64,000 bases of DNA. Origin: Euglena gracilis (lineage: Eukaryota > Euglenida > Euglenophyceae > Euglenales). Positions 55,080-64,000 of this stretch are shown in pieces. Made by a program: the position numbers and the translations under genes. The stretch is taken from assembly GCA_039621445.1 (NCBI GenBank), contig CP154956.1, forward strand, positions 66,108,257 to 66,172,256, given 5' to 3'. The first letter of the stretch is position 1. Every line of letters starts with the position of its first letter. The notes under the pieces are model-generated. The model made no database searches. It saw only the letters and a program-made list of their open reading frames with translations, and was not told the origin of the DNA.

Positions 55080-56700
55080 TGGCGCAACCCGCCAGGCGAC
55101 ATTTCAATCCACAGAAGTCGGTGGGGAAAATCCAAGGGGGTCATCAATACCAAGGCCCTGAAGGCGACGGCGGGGGCAGAAGAAGGTCAACACACAACTC
55201 CCACCCTCTCTTCATCACAACCCAAGAGCCATTTTAGATTACCAATGGGCTTGGCGGCACAAAAAGCCATCGGGCCATTGGGTCGCCAATATATCAACAA
55301 TGCCGCAGGGGCCAGAATCATCACCTATTTCTCCAAGGCCACTGGGGGCCTCAAAAGGAGGGTCCTTAACTGGCCCTAATAAGTGTGGGGGGGGTCCGGG
55401 AAACCCACGTGCGCCGGGAGTGCGGCCCCATTGATGGGGAAAGAAACTCGCCGGCGACGCTTTGCGTACTGTGGTATGTTTTTGTTGTTGTTCTTCCCCT
55501 GGACAGCTGGACCTGTTGGGTTGTATGCCAAGGGAAGGTTTGCCTGGCGTGAATGTGGGTTGGATCACCAGGAATTGTTCCCGTCGAGCGCCTAAGGGAA
55601 GGGCGTCCGGGGGGAGAGGGGCACGGGTGGAGTCCATGAAGGCCCGTGAAGAGGCCCTTGTTGCCCCCAAGCCCTAATGGCGTGAGGTGTGTTGGATTAT
55701 CCATTGGGTGAGGAAGAGGGAGGCAGATGCCATGTTGGTGCCCATGGTGTATGTGGATGGATGCATTGAGTTCGTAGGGGACGTAGCGTGGGGGGTGGTG
55801 GGGGGAAGGTTGGGAAGGGAGAAGGCCCTAGGGATGTGAAGCGCGTCTGGATGGGCTCCTTTCCTAACCAGTGGGGTATCCTTAAATTTGACTTCCAATT
55901 CCAATGTCCAAATGTAGGAAGGTGAAGGAATGCATTTGGAGAGGGGGGAGAGTGGCAGAAGTGCATTGGGCATCTCCCCATGGATTGGAAGGCGGTTGGA
56001 GAAAAAAAGGATTCCCCCCCCCCATTGTTGGCAAGTGGTGTTCCTTTGATTTCTTTCCCAAAGTGGGTTTCCCATTTACCATTGTCTTTGTTTATCTATT
56101 TGGCTCTTGGCTGTGAGTTTGATTTATTATTGGCTGCGAGTTTGATTCATTGTTATTGGTCAAGATCATTGCCATTCGTCAAGACAAGACAATCGACAAA
56201 AAGGAAGTTGAATTTTGCCTAAGGGGAGGACCGAACGTCACATCAAACCTTGAACCCTTCGTCCGTCCCCTCCCCCAAGGTATTGTGCCTTTTTTAAAAA
56301 AAAGGGGGGGGATAGATTGTTGAAGGATTTCGAGTGGGCGAAGAAATTCACTGAAAATGTCTTTTATTTCAGATGTGGAGAGGCAAAGGTTGGAGCCGGG
56401 GAGGGGGGTATGGGGCCCGACACCTCGGGCTCCGCACTTTGCCATTGTGAGGCCATGCCTTGCTCGCCGGCGGTTTGTTGTGATTGTTTGCTGCGCTGGG
56501 TTAGGAGGTCCCGCTTAGTGCCTTTTTTCGCCGGAGTTGGCTGATTCTTAACTTGCCCTTCGACACCCAGAAGAAAGGAACAGAGTTCACGAACGAGGAA
56601 GAACTGAGAAAAGAAGTCAATATCAATTCAATATCCAGAAGAACAAGAACCAGACGAAAATCAATTGAGAAGTCAATTGTCAAATTTCAATTTCGACTTC
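55080..56700. other. No recognisable gene
   Basis: G-rich and C-rich patches alternate with ordinary sequence. Minus-strand frames at 55239-55704 and 55674-56075 are open for up to 143 codons without any motif I can place. Confidence 0.4.
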
Positions 56701-56701
56701 G

Positions 56702-57484
56702 ATGAGCAATGCAGTGGAGAAGAAATTGGAATTATATGGCCACGGACGTCCTGGAGGAGTGGACGCAGCAGCTGGAGACCTTGGAGATGCGGTCAACACG
56801 TGGCAAACCGTGGCCGTTCTTCCCACCCAGCCCCCCACCCCAGAAATTTCACAGCCCAAAACCCCCAATGACGGCTACGGTCCTTGGACCACTGTGGCCA
56901 GAAGGCCCAGAAGACAGAAGCCAGCCCCAGCCCTTGGTGGGCAAAGACTGGGCCATGGGGGCCCAAAATGCTTCACAGTTGGACAATCAAGGCCCACACC
57001 TCAGGGGCATCTCCCCCAAAGGCGCCCAGCAGCCTGGGCACAAATTGGCCAGAAGATGGGGAGATGGAATCAAGGCCAAGGAGGTCAACACCACAGGGGC
57101 CATGGGGGCCAGTTTTTCAAGCAAATCCCCTCAGGAAGGGGCAGAAAAGGTCTGTCCAACCCCCCTAATTCATCTATCATAACAGCCCCTCTCAAGGGGA
57201 CAAGGGGGGGCCACAGCAGCACCCCCAGATTTCCAATGGGGTTGGAGGCCAAGAAGAAATCAAGGCCTGGAACACCACAAGATGGATTATGGAAAAAAAT
57301 TTATACATGGAAACCTTGGAGACCAGCAGGGTGGACCCACAGTGGCCACCAAGAAGCTAAGGAACCAGCAGGGTGGACCCACCGTGGCCACCAAGAAGCT
57401 AAGGAAGCTGCTGGAGAAATCCCCCGAGGGACCCACAGTGGCCCTCTGCCAACAATGGGGGACCCACAGTGGCCCTTTCAATGA
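56702..57484 (+). CDS. Possible retroelement ORF1-like protein, 260 codons
   Basis: The frame opens MSNAVEKKLELYGHGRPG and carries DGYGPWTTVARRPRRQKPA near residues 57-75, the best version of the motif found at 53960 and 54895. In plant and algal LINE-type ORF1 proteins a YGPWM-x-V-x-R-R-x-R motif is common; this resemblance is the only support. After residue 80 the sequence is rich in Gly, Gln, Pro and Arg. The last third runs into the tandem repeat at 57318-57585, so the C-terminal part is probably not real. No reverse transcriptase was seen downstream. Confidence 0.3.
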   Translation: MSNAVEKKLELYGHGRPGGVDAAAGDLGDAVNTWQTVAVLPTQPPTPEISQPKTPNDGYGPWTTVARRPRRQKPAPALGGQRLGHGGPKCFTVGQSRPTPQGHLPQRRPAAWAQIGQKMGRWNQGQGGQHHRGHGGQFFKQIPSGRGRKGLSNPPNSSIITAPLKGTRGGHSSTPRFPMGLEAKKKSRPGTPQDGLWKKIYTWKPWRPAGWTHSGHQEAKEPAGWTHRGHQEAKEAAGEIPRGTHSGPLPTMGDPQWPFQ

Positions 57485-57585
57485 CCCAGCCCCAGGAGGA
57501 AAAGGGACCCACAGTGGCCCTTTCAAGGACCCAGCCCCCAGGGGCACAGGGACCCACAGTGGCCCTTTTGGAGGGAGGGGCAGAA
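57318..57585. repeat. Minisatellites with GGACCCACAGTGGCC core
   Basis: Two copies of a 42-bp unit (CAGCAGGGTGGACCCACAGT through AAGAAGCTAAGGAA) are followed by at least five GGGACCCACAGTGGCCCT words at irregular 30-60-bp spacing. Open frames across it (for example 57282-58283 on +) are repeat-driven. Confidence 0.8.
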
Positions 57586-58700
57586 ACCCCTCCAACATTT
57601 ATTTTTCAATTCCCAATTGTTCAATCAAGGAGGGGACCCACAGAGGCCCCCCTATGGTATGTCAACCAACCACATCAACATGGAGAAGACGAGATAGGCC
57701 AAACAGGGGCATTAAGCTCTATGGTATGTCTTCAAACGACAAGATCATCCAGAGAGGTGAGCAGAGAGGGAGAGAGTGCATGCACATCCCCCCAGAAAAA
57801 CTTTCTTTTTCCACTAGGGGACCTAGGGGTGCAATGTCCAACACCCCCAACCCAGCTCCCCCAGAATCATCTTATCCAGAAAATAAATTCAATGGAAGAA
57901 ATATGGGGAGGCACCGCCCCCCATCAAAAGTTGCAAAACAGCCTAAAATGTCCAACATCCCCAGCCCAGCCCCCCAAAAATCATCTCATCCAAGAAATAA
58001 ATTCCATGGAGGAGAAATGGGGAGACACCCCCCTCCATCAAAGGCTGCAAAAAAGCTTGAAATGGTGGACAAAAAATGCCCCCCCACAAACATGCCAACT
58101 AATCAGGGATGGCATTCAACAGTTTTCCCCTCTCGCCGGTTCGGTGACCGTGCGCGGAATGGGCTCCCCGGCAGGCCGAGTGGGGGAAAACAGTCACCCG
58201 GCGCTCCGGTAAAAATAGGCACACGCGCCCCAAAAATTCCCTTTTTTTGTGTCTTTCGGTCCCTGAATTCAGCCAGAACCTAGGTTCCGGCAGCCAAATA
58301 ATTCAAAAATTGGGGGGGGGGACGGTATTTTTGGCCAACTCCTTGGGGGTGCCTCTGAAGCAGTAGGGGGGGGGGGAGGAAATGCCTGGTTTGAACTTAA
58401 AAAAGGGTAGCGGGGGGGGCGGAAGAACACCTTCACCTTGATTCCCAGCGCCGCTTGCTCTTCCTTTTTTTGAATTTGAATTTTTGCCTTTTGATTGACC
58501 TTCCGGATTGGCTTTTTGAACTTCTTGGACAATTGTTTCCTTGAACTCAGATTTAATTTTTTAAATTCCCTCCTTCAGCATGCACAATTCTTTGAATGAA
58601 ACATTCGGAAGAGAGAACCTGGGGGGGAAAAGTACACAGGTAAAAAAAAGTAGCGGAATGGGGCAGAAAATTCGCTAATTCCAGTGCGCAGGCGCCAGGC
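57586..58700. other. No recognisable gene
   Basis: It contains a duplicated segment: CCAACACCCCCAACCCAGC..CAATGGAAGAAATATGGGGA at about 57840-57910 and CCAACATCCCCAGCCCAGCC..CATGGAGGAGAAATGGGGAG at about 57950-58025. G-run patches follow. Confidence 0.5.
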
Positions 58701-60250
58701 CGCCTCCCGCCGCCCACACTCCCCTTCCTACCGAGGCGCCCGGCCTCGCCTGCCTTCGGCTAACCTCGGAGGCGGGAGCGGGGGGCGATGCGCACCTCAT
58801 CGGCGAAGTGAACGAATTGTACAAACAAACGTCGCGGCGGTTCAGGTATACGGACGGCAGGGGTGTGGCCTTGGCCTCGGCCTTGGCCTTCGGCGTTTGG
58901 CGCCCGGGGGCGCCCCTCGGCGTGTTGCCTCGCGCGCCACAGGAGCCTGGTCGGGGGCTGGCGTTGGTCCCCGGGCGGTCTGCTGGCAGGCCGGCCGCAG
59001 GCCCCTGTGGGCGCCTTGGGAGGGGGTGGAACTCCTCCGGGCTCTGGGCGGGGGCCGCAGTCCTGCTGGGTGGCCTGGCAGCCGCGCCGCGCCGACCTAC
59101 AGACTGGGGGCAGAGCCCGGAGCGTTGAGCCTTTCGGGGGGGCGGTGCGCTCCCCGGCTGGTTGGGGGGGGGGGCGGTCCCTTTGGCTCCCTTGGCTCTT
59201 TCTGGTGCCTGGGGGGTCTCTTCGGCTCGCCTCCTTTGCCCCCTGCCTGGCTTCCTTCGGCTGGCTGGGGGGGGGGGCGTGCCTTTCTCTCCCTTGCGCC
59301 TGCTCGGTTCTCCTGTGGCGCTCTGGGGGGGGGGTGTGCTCCTTGCGCCCTCTTTGGTTCTCGCTTGGTGCTCTGGGGCTCTGGTGGGTGTGGGCGCCCC
59401 TGGGGGGGGGGGGGCGCTCTTTTTTGTCGGGGGGGTCAGGGGGGGTTTTTTTTTTTTTTCCGGGGGGGTCCGGGGGCGTTTTTTTTTTTTGGTCCGGGGA
59501 GGTCCGGGGGGGCGTTTTTTTTTCTTTTTTGGTCCGGGGGGGTCCGGGGAGCGTTTTGTTTTTTCAGGGGGTCCCGCTGGGGTCTTCTGCCTTGGTGTGT
59601 GGGGGGTCTTTGGTCGTGCTCTCTGGCCCCCCTGGGGGGGCCTTGGGTTGGTGGCCTCTGGGGCACCCCGGGGGGGGGGTCCTGGCTCGGTTGCCTCTGG
59701 GGCCCCCTGGGGGGGGGGGGGACTGGCTCGGTTGCCTCTGGGGCCCCCTGGGGGGGTCCTGGCTCGGTGGCCCTCTGGGCCCCCTGTGGGGGGTCTTGGC
59801 TCAGTGGTACTCTGTGGCCTCTCGGTGGCCCTCTGGGGGCCTTGGGTCGGTGGCCCTCTGGGGCCTCTCGGCTTGCTGGTGCCCCCTGGCGGGGCTTTGG
59901 CTGTTCGGTGCCCCGTGGGCGGGGGGGGCTGGCTTCGGTTCCCCCTGGGGGGGGGGGTGGCTTCGGTTCCCCCTGGGGGGGGGCTGGCTGGCTTCGGTTC
60001 CCCCTGGCGGGGGGGTGGCTTTGGTTCCCCCTGTGGGGGGGGGGGTGGCTGGCTGCCTTGGCTGTCTGCCTCCCCTCGCTAGCTGGGGGGGTGGCTGGCT
60101 GGTGGCCCCCTTGGGCCGCTGGCTTGTCTGTGTTGCCTCCGCCCCCCGCTCTCTCCCGGCCGTTGTCTTCCCTTGGCCGGCTGGGGGGGTCTGCTCTGCC
60201 CCTGACTGCCGCCCGCCTCTGGCTTCCGGCTTTGGGCGCCAGCCTCCTCC
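58700..60250. repeat. Extremely G-rich tract with short tandem units
   Basis: On the + strand runs of eight or more G recur dozens of times. TGGCTCGGTTGCCTCTGGGG-type units repeat at 59640-59870, and GGCTTCGGTTCCCCCTGG, G run, repeats about five times at 59925-60050. T(9-13) runs sit in GGTCCGGGGNGGT repeats at 59440-59550. Open frames of up to 549 codons on + reflect composition (Gly, Pro, Trp) only. The tract lies just 3' of the Ty3/gypsy pol and may include that element's untranslated end, but no LTR could be proved because the other LTR is outside the window. Confidence 0.7.
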
Positions 60251-60481
60251 TGCCTCCACAGTATCAGTGCCAGTGTGAAGGACAGGGGCAGAGACATCCG
60301 CTGCCGTCCGTCGGCTCGCCTCCGGCGGTGTAGTCTCCACATACGCAGCCTCCGCCAGCGTCTTGGACCACTGCGCAGCAGGCGCTCTGACGAATCGGAA
60401 GGCAAGGAACGGCAGCAGCAGCAGCAGCCCCACAAATACAACCCACGCTACCCAGTACGATTTGACGCCAGGCATTTCCAA
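59930..60481 (-). CDS. Possible third ORF of the retroelement with one membrane segment
   Basis: Reading down from 60481, the frame starts MEMPGVKSYWVAWVVFVG, continues LLLLLPFLAFRF and then turns polar and normal in composition for about 50 residues (APAAQWSKTLAEAAYVETT). Residues about 9-28 form one clear hydrophobic segment. The frame overlaps the last 218 nt of pol in another frame, where the pol frame itself looks poor (poly-Ala, many Cys). Env-like or accessory third ORFs occur in some Ty3/gypsy elements, but nothing here resembles a known envelope. The frame stays open to 59801, but its end runs into the G-rich repeats and is unlikely to be real. Confidence 0.35.
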
Positions 60482-63400
60482 CCACCCCCGGGGCGGTGGG
60501 CTGGCATGGGTAGCCGTGGGCAGGGGAAAATGAGTGGCCTCCGGGTTGGGGCCGGAAAGGGCCGGGACTCACCAGGCCTGCGTTGGGGGGATTGAGGACG
60601 CAGACACCGGCGGTGGTGCCCTCTCGCCGCCTTGAGGCTGAGGACGGGTCCTCGAGGTGCAACGGGAAGGAGCCATGGGTGGCGAAGGCTCCATCAGGAC
60701 AGGGGATGAACGGGGCGCACTGGGTAAGGGGGTGCGCTGGCAGGAAATGGTGTGAGAGGAACGGGGACGGCGTGGCACAGGCCGGCGGCATGGGGGTGTG
60801 CCGGCCCGTACACACCGGGAACGCAGCAGGCGGAGGGGGCACTGCGTCCCCGCCTGCAGCCGGGAAATGGTTCGGAATGGGCACGTACGGAGAATGGGTG
60901 AACATCGCAGAGGCAGCCATAGCCGCCTGGGGGGCAGCCACAGCAGCCTGGCTGGCAGCCACCACCGTCGCCTGGGGGGCGGCCACAGCAGCCTGGGAGG
61001 CAGCCACAGCCGCCTGGGGGGCAGCGTGCGGCAGCAAATGAGCGAACGCAGGCACGGGCTGCGCGCACTCAGCTCCTGTCGATGGACACACCAAGGTTGA
61101 TACCGCAGCAGAGGGGATCTGGGGATCAGCCTCCTGCGACAGCTGGGGAAACGCAGAGACGGAGGGACGGTCGGACGGGTGGTGCACGAAGTGCAGCGGG
61201 ACAAGCTGGTGCGATGCAGCGGCGGCGACGGTCCGCGGTAGATCCTGACCTAGCGCTGGCGGTGGATCGCGTGTCGGGACGTGCTGTGCTGCAGGCACCG
61301 CTGTGCCCACTGGGGGGTCCGCTGACTCCCCTTCGTGGCTGCTTGCCTCCTCGTCCTTCTTGGCGTCCTCTTCGGGCCAGACCCACTCCTTGGGTGGGTC
61401 CTCCCACTCGGCGTTGTTGATGACCTCCTGCTCCTGCTTCTTCACCTCCGCGATGATGACCGCCACCTCAGCCGGGTTGCGGTGGAGGTAGTCCAGCAGA
61501 TCCACCTTGAGCTTCTTGGACTTGGCGTACTCGATCATCTGGTGAGAGTAGCGATGGAAGAAATTCTTCAACGGCTCCCACGTGAGAGTCGGGTGGCCCT
61601 CCCACTTCACCTCGAACTCCCAGTCGCCGTCGTCTCGTCGGCGGTGCCGCCGGATCTCCTCCACCGTCCACTCCTCGATGTCCACGTCTTCTTGCGGTCT
61701 GGCCTGCCGGTAGACGAACATCTTGGGCGGGCCCCACAACCGCGTGTCATCGCGGTAGGCCTTCAGCTGGCAGCGGTGGGCCTCTTGGCGGCGGCCCTCC
61801 TCCAGCTCCAGCTCGTACGAGTGCTCGCCACGGCGCGCGGTGACCCGGGCTGGGCCAAGCCAGTAGCTCTCGAGCTTCTGGCCCGGCCGCCTCGGAGGCC
61901 GGAGGTACCAGACCAGGTCTCCCTTGGCGAACTCCTCGAGGTCCTTCCTGCTCCGGTTCTTCTGGTCCGCTTGCCGCTTGTGGAGGTCGTTGAGGACGTC
62001 GGCGACCTTCTGGTCCACGGCCTTCTGTCTCTCGAAGAACGACACGGCATCCTCCACCATGACCGGGGCCTTGTACGGTACGCCACCAGTCCACCGATGC
62101 CGTCCATACAGCACCTCGTACGGACTCAGGCCGTGCTGCGCCTTGGAGTCGTTCAGCTTCTGCACTGCCCTGGGCAGGGACTCCACCCAGGTGATCGGGG
62201 CCTCGGCCTTCTCGCTCCGGATCCGCTTCTGCAGCTGCGCACCGAGGGACTCCGCCCGCCCGTTCGCCGCGTGGTGGTACGCCTGGGCGTAGGCGTGGCG
62301 GATCCCGTGCAGGCCGCACATGCTGCGCCACCACGCGCCAGCAAAGTGCGGCCCGCGATCACTCGTGATCACGCTGGGCAGCCCGTGCGGCGACCACCCC
62401 CCCCGGTACATCGCCTTGGCCACGGTGGCGGCGGTGAGGCCGCGCGTGTGGTGGGCCGTGGCCACGACCCACCCACTGTGGCGATCGACGCAGGCGGCGA
62501 ACACGTTGTACAGCTGCCCCTCGAAGTCCACCTCCGGCATCACGAAGAGGTCGATGGCCACCGACGCCATGATGTACGGCGGGACGGGCGTCGGGCAGAC
62601 CTTCAGCCGCAGCGGCTGGTGCGGGTGCTCGGTGGCCTGGCACACCGGGCACGTCCGCTGCAGCCCGCCGGCCACCTTCGCCGCCTCCATCCGGTCCGCG
62701 AAGACGTAGGTGCGCTCGGCCTCCTCCACCAGCCGGTCCCCGCCAATGTGGCCGGAGACCGAGTGCTGCTCCCTCAGCACCTCCGCCAGCAGCCCGCTCG
62801 GCACACACCACCTCCCCGCCGAGACGAGCCGCCCATCCACCAGCTGGAACCCGCTGGGCCAGCCCGGGCCGTTGTGGGCCTGGTCCCAGACGGGCTTCCA
62901 GCGCGGGCACACCGCATACGCCTTGCTCCAGTCCATGTCGAAGACGTTGATGTCCAGGTCAGGCTGCGGGGGCACGGGATCAGCGGTTGACGGCACACCT
63001 GATGCGGGCACTGCAGACGGGACTGACGCGGCCGGTGACGGCACACCGGCTGCGGACGCTGGGACGGGCATGGCCGGTGATGACACACCGGCTGTGGGCG
63101 CTGCGGACGGTGCGATGGACTGCGGTGCGGTGGACTGCGGTGCTGGTGATGGGACTGGCGATGGCGCGTTGGATGATGGTGCTGGCACGGACGCTGGTGA
63201 TGCGATGCACGACGCAGACGGTGGGACTGCCGCAGACGATGCCGACGGTGGGACTGCTGCGGCCGCGGGAGACGAGGCTGACGGGTGCATCTCGCGTGGG
63301 TGCTCGGACCGCGTACCGTGCGGGGCGTCTGCTGGGGCGTCTCGGGCGTTGCGCTGCGTGTCGAGGCGGCTGCGCGTGGTGACGGCGATGTGGGACGCTG

Positions 63401-64000
63401 ACGGGACCGCGGCGAACGACTGGAGCGGGATCAGCTGGATGACGGCCAGCTCTCTCCCCTCCTTCAGGGTTGACCTCTCCACCTGTTCCGCCTTGGTCTC
63501 CTCGTCCTCGGGATGCACCGCCTTCGGGGTGGACTTCTCGCGCAGCTTCTCCTCCAGGATGTGGGCCTTCATCTCCTTCGTGTCGGCCTCGGTGCCGTGC
63601 CACGAGGTGTCGCGCCAGCCTTGTGAGGCCGGGTAGGCCCAGCGGGACATGGCATCGCCCACCACGTTGGTCTCGCCGGGGACGTGCACCACGGTGATGC
63701 GGAACTCGTTGAGCTTCGCATGCCATCTGGCCCGCCTCCCCTGCGGGCCCACTCCGGCGACGTACTCCTTGTACCACGACTCCAGGCTGCGGTGGTCGGT
63801 CAGGACGAGGATCTCGTTGTCCAGCAGGAAGCCCGCCCACTTGTCGAGGGCGGCCACCACGGCATACGTCTCCTTGTCCCGGACATCCCACCGAAGGCGC
63901 TGCCCCTCGGTGAGCTTCCGGGACATGAAGGCCACCGGGACGGAGGCCCCCGGCCGCAGGTCCTCCACCCGCGGCACGCCGTCGATGTTCGGGAACTGCT
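60264..64000 (-). CDS. pol: Ty3/gypsy chromovirus-type pol: RNase H, integrase, chromodomain (5' partial)
   Basis: The frame is open past the window edge, so reverse transcriptase and protease lie outside. Residue numbers count from the codon at 63977. RNase H: SRKLTEGQ, KETYAVVAALDKW, LTDHRSLESW (Asp61) and GETNVVGDAMSRW (Asp108). A linker rich in Ala, Pro and Ser spans about 230-340. The zinc-binding region is His405-x4-His410-x32-Cys443-x2-Cys446. Integrase is DD35E: Asp476 in AIDLFVM, Asp540 in ITSDRGPHF and Glu576 in NGRAESLG, with exactly 35 residues between the last two. A GPY/F-like segment (YWLGPARV) is near 705 and a chromodomain near 768-822 (FEVKWEGHPTLTWEPLKNFF). The tail beyond 880 is low complexity, with AAVAAPQA-type repeats. 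Core domains have no stop or frameshift, so the copy may be young. It is GC-rich, unlike most of the window. Confidence 0.93.
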   Translation of the reverse strand, partial: QFPNIDGVPRVEDLRPGASVPVAFMSRKLTEGQRLRWDVRDKETYAVVAALDKWAGFLLDNEILVLTDHRSLESWYKEYVAGVGPQGRRARWHAKLNEFRITVVHVPGETNVVGDAMSRWAYPASQGWRDTSWHGTEADTKEMKAHILEEKLREKSTPKAVHPEDEETKAEQVERSTLKEGRELAVIQLIPLQSFAAVPSASHIAVTTRSRLDTQRNARDAPADAPHGTRSEHPREMHPSASSPAAAAVPPSASSAAVPPSASCIASPASVPAPSSNAPSPVPSPAPQSTAPQSIAPSAAPTAGVSSPAMPVPASAAGVPSPAASVPSAVPASGVPSTADPVPPQPDLDINVFDMDWSKAYAVCPRWKPVWDQAHNGPGWPSGFQLVDGRLVSAGRWCVPSGLLAEVLREQHSVSGHIGGDRLVEEAERTYVFADRMEAAKVAGGLQRTCPVCQATEHPHQPLRLKVCPTPVPPYIMASVAIDLFVMPEVDFEGQLYNVFAACVDRHSGWVVATAHHTRGLTAATVAKAMYRGGWSPHGLPSVITSDRGPHFAGAWWRSMCGLHGIRHAYAQAYHHAANGRAESLGAQLQKRIRSEKAEAPITWVESLPRAVQKLNDSKAQHGLSPYEVLYGRHRWTGGVPYKAPVMVEDAVSFFERQKAVDQKVADVLNDLHKRQADQKNRSRKDLEEFAKGDLVWYLRPPRRPGQKLESYWLGPARVTARRGEHSYELELEEGRRQEAHRCQLKAYRDDTRLWGPPKMFVYRQARPQEDVDIEEWTVEEIRRHRRRDDGDWEFEVKWEGHPTLTWEPLKNFFHRYSHQMIEYAKSKKLKVDLLDYLHRNPAEVAVIIAEVKKQEQEVINNAEWEDPPKEWVWPEEDAKKDEEASSHEGESADPPVGTAVPAAQHVPTRDPPPALGQDLPRTVAAAASHQLVPLHFVHHPSDRPSVSAFPQLSQEADPQIPSAAVSTLVCPSTGAECAQPVPAFAHLLPHAAPQAAVAASQAAVAAPQATVVAASQAAVAAPQAAMAASAMFTHSPYVPIPNHFPAAGGDAVPPPPAAFPVCTGRHTPMPPACATPSPFLSHHFLPAHPLTQCAPFIPCPDGAFATHGSFPLHLEDPSSASRRREGTTAGVCVLNPPNAGLVSPGPFRPQPGGHSFSPAHGYPCQPTAPGVVGNAWRQIVLGSVGCICGAAAAAAVPCLPIRQSACCAVVQDAGGGCVCGDYTAGGEPTDGSGCLCPCPSHWH

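Noticed and set aside
58684-60333. 549-codon + strand frame and its overlapping partners
   Set aside because: Composition is driven by G runs (Gly, Pro, Trp, Ser). Three frames are open together and none has a motif.
61335-62990. 551-codon + strand frame opposite pol
   Set aside because: It is the antisense shadow of the GC-rich pol gene, whose minus frame has exact integrase and chromodomain signatures.
1-64000. CRISPR array, prokaryotic operons or riboswitches
   Set aside because: The regular repeats are contiguous or nested satellites without unique spacers of constant length, and gene structure is intron-bearing. Nothing suggests a prokaryotic source.

Overview
The window looks like nuclear DNA of a large, repeat-rich eukaryotic genome, most likely a protist or alga. 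The reasons are spliced coding exons with long introns, a chromodomain Ty3/gypsy retroelement, interstitial TTAGGG-type telomeric repeats, and a great density of satellites and inverted-repeat elements. Several inferred introns start with GC instead of GT, and most acceptors are AG followed by G. That pattern is known from dinoflagellates and some haptophytes, but the lineage cannot be fixed from this window.

Layout. (1) 1-10.8 kb: a nested satellite built on a 66-bp unit, with a pure 13-copy array at 1087-1975 and then higher-order units of about 1335 bp. (2) 10.98-14.5 kb: strongly diverged relics of the same 66-bp family inside a decayed array of about 0.67-kb units. (3) 14.7-16.2 kb: a duplicated unit of about 0.95 kb rich in CAG and CCA. 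(4) 16.2-20.3 kb: mostly unassigned. (5) 20.6-30.6 kb: a second nested satellite whose unit length follows about 634 + 66n. (6) 30.8-37.6 kb: a hAT-like transposase relic, a 580-bp ATGT microsatellite, TIR elements and hairpins. (7) 38.0-53.5 kb: seven exons of a class I DAHP synthase-like gene whose introns carry many inverted-repeat elements. (8) 53.9-58.3 kb: weak, repeated retroelement ORF1-like segments and minisatellites. (9) 58.7-60.2 kb: an extremely G-rich tract. (10) 60.26 kb to the window end, minus strand: the 3' part of a Ty3/gypsy pol (RNase H, integrase, chromodomain), cut by the window edge, with a possible small membrane ORF overlapping its end.

The most gene-like non-mobile locus is the DAHP synthase. 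The seven exons join in phase to 284 codons and keep the fold signatures. Yet at least five residues that bind phosphoenolpyruvate or metal in the bacterial enzyme are replaced, and the N-terminal metal-ligand motif was not found. It is either a pseudoenzyme or a slowly decaying, unprocessed pseudogene.

The other main interest is repeat architecture. Two young satellites and one old relic share the same 66-bp ancestor. There are several apparently non-autonomous inverted-repeat families, including one 422-bp element with a perfect 20-bp TIR and a set whose termini all read TAAAC(n)AAAT. Most long open frames in the satellites are artefacts of a 66-bp period (22 codons) that lacks stops.
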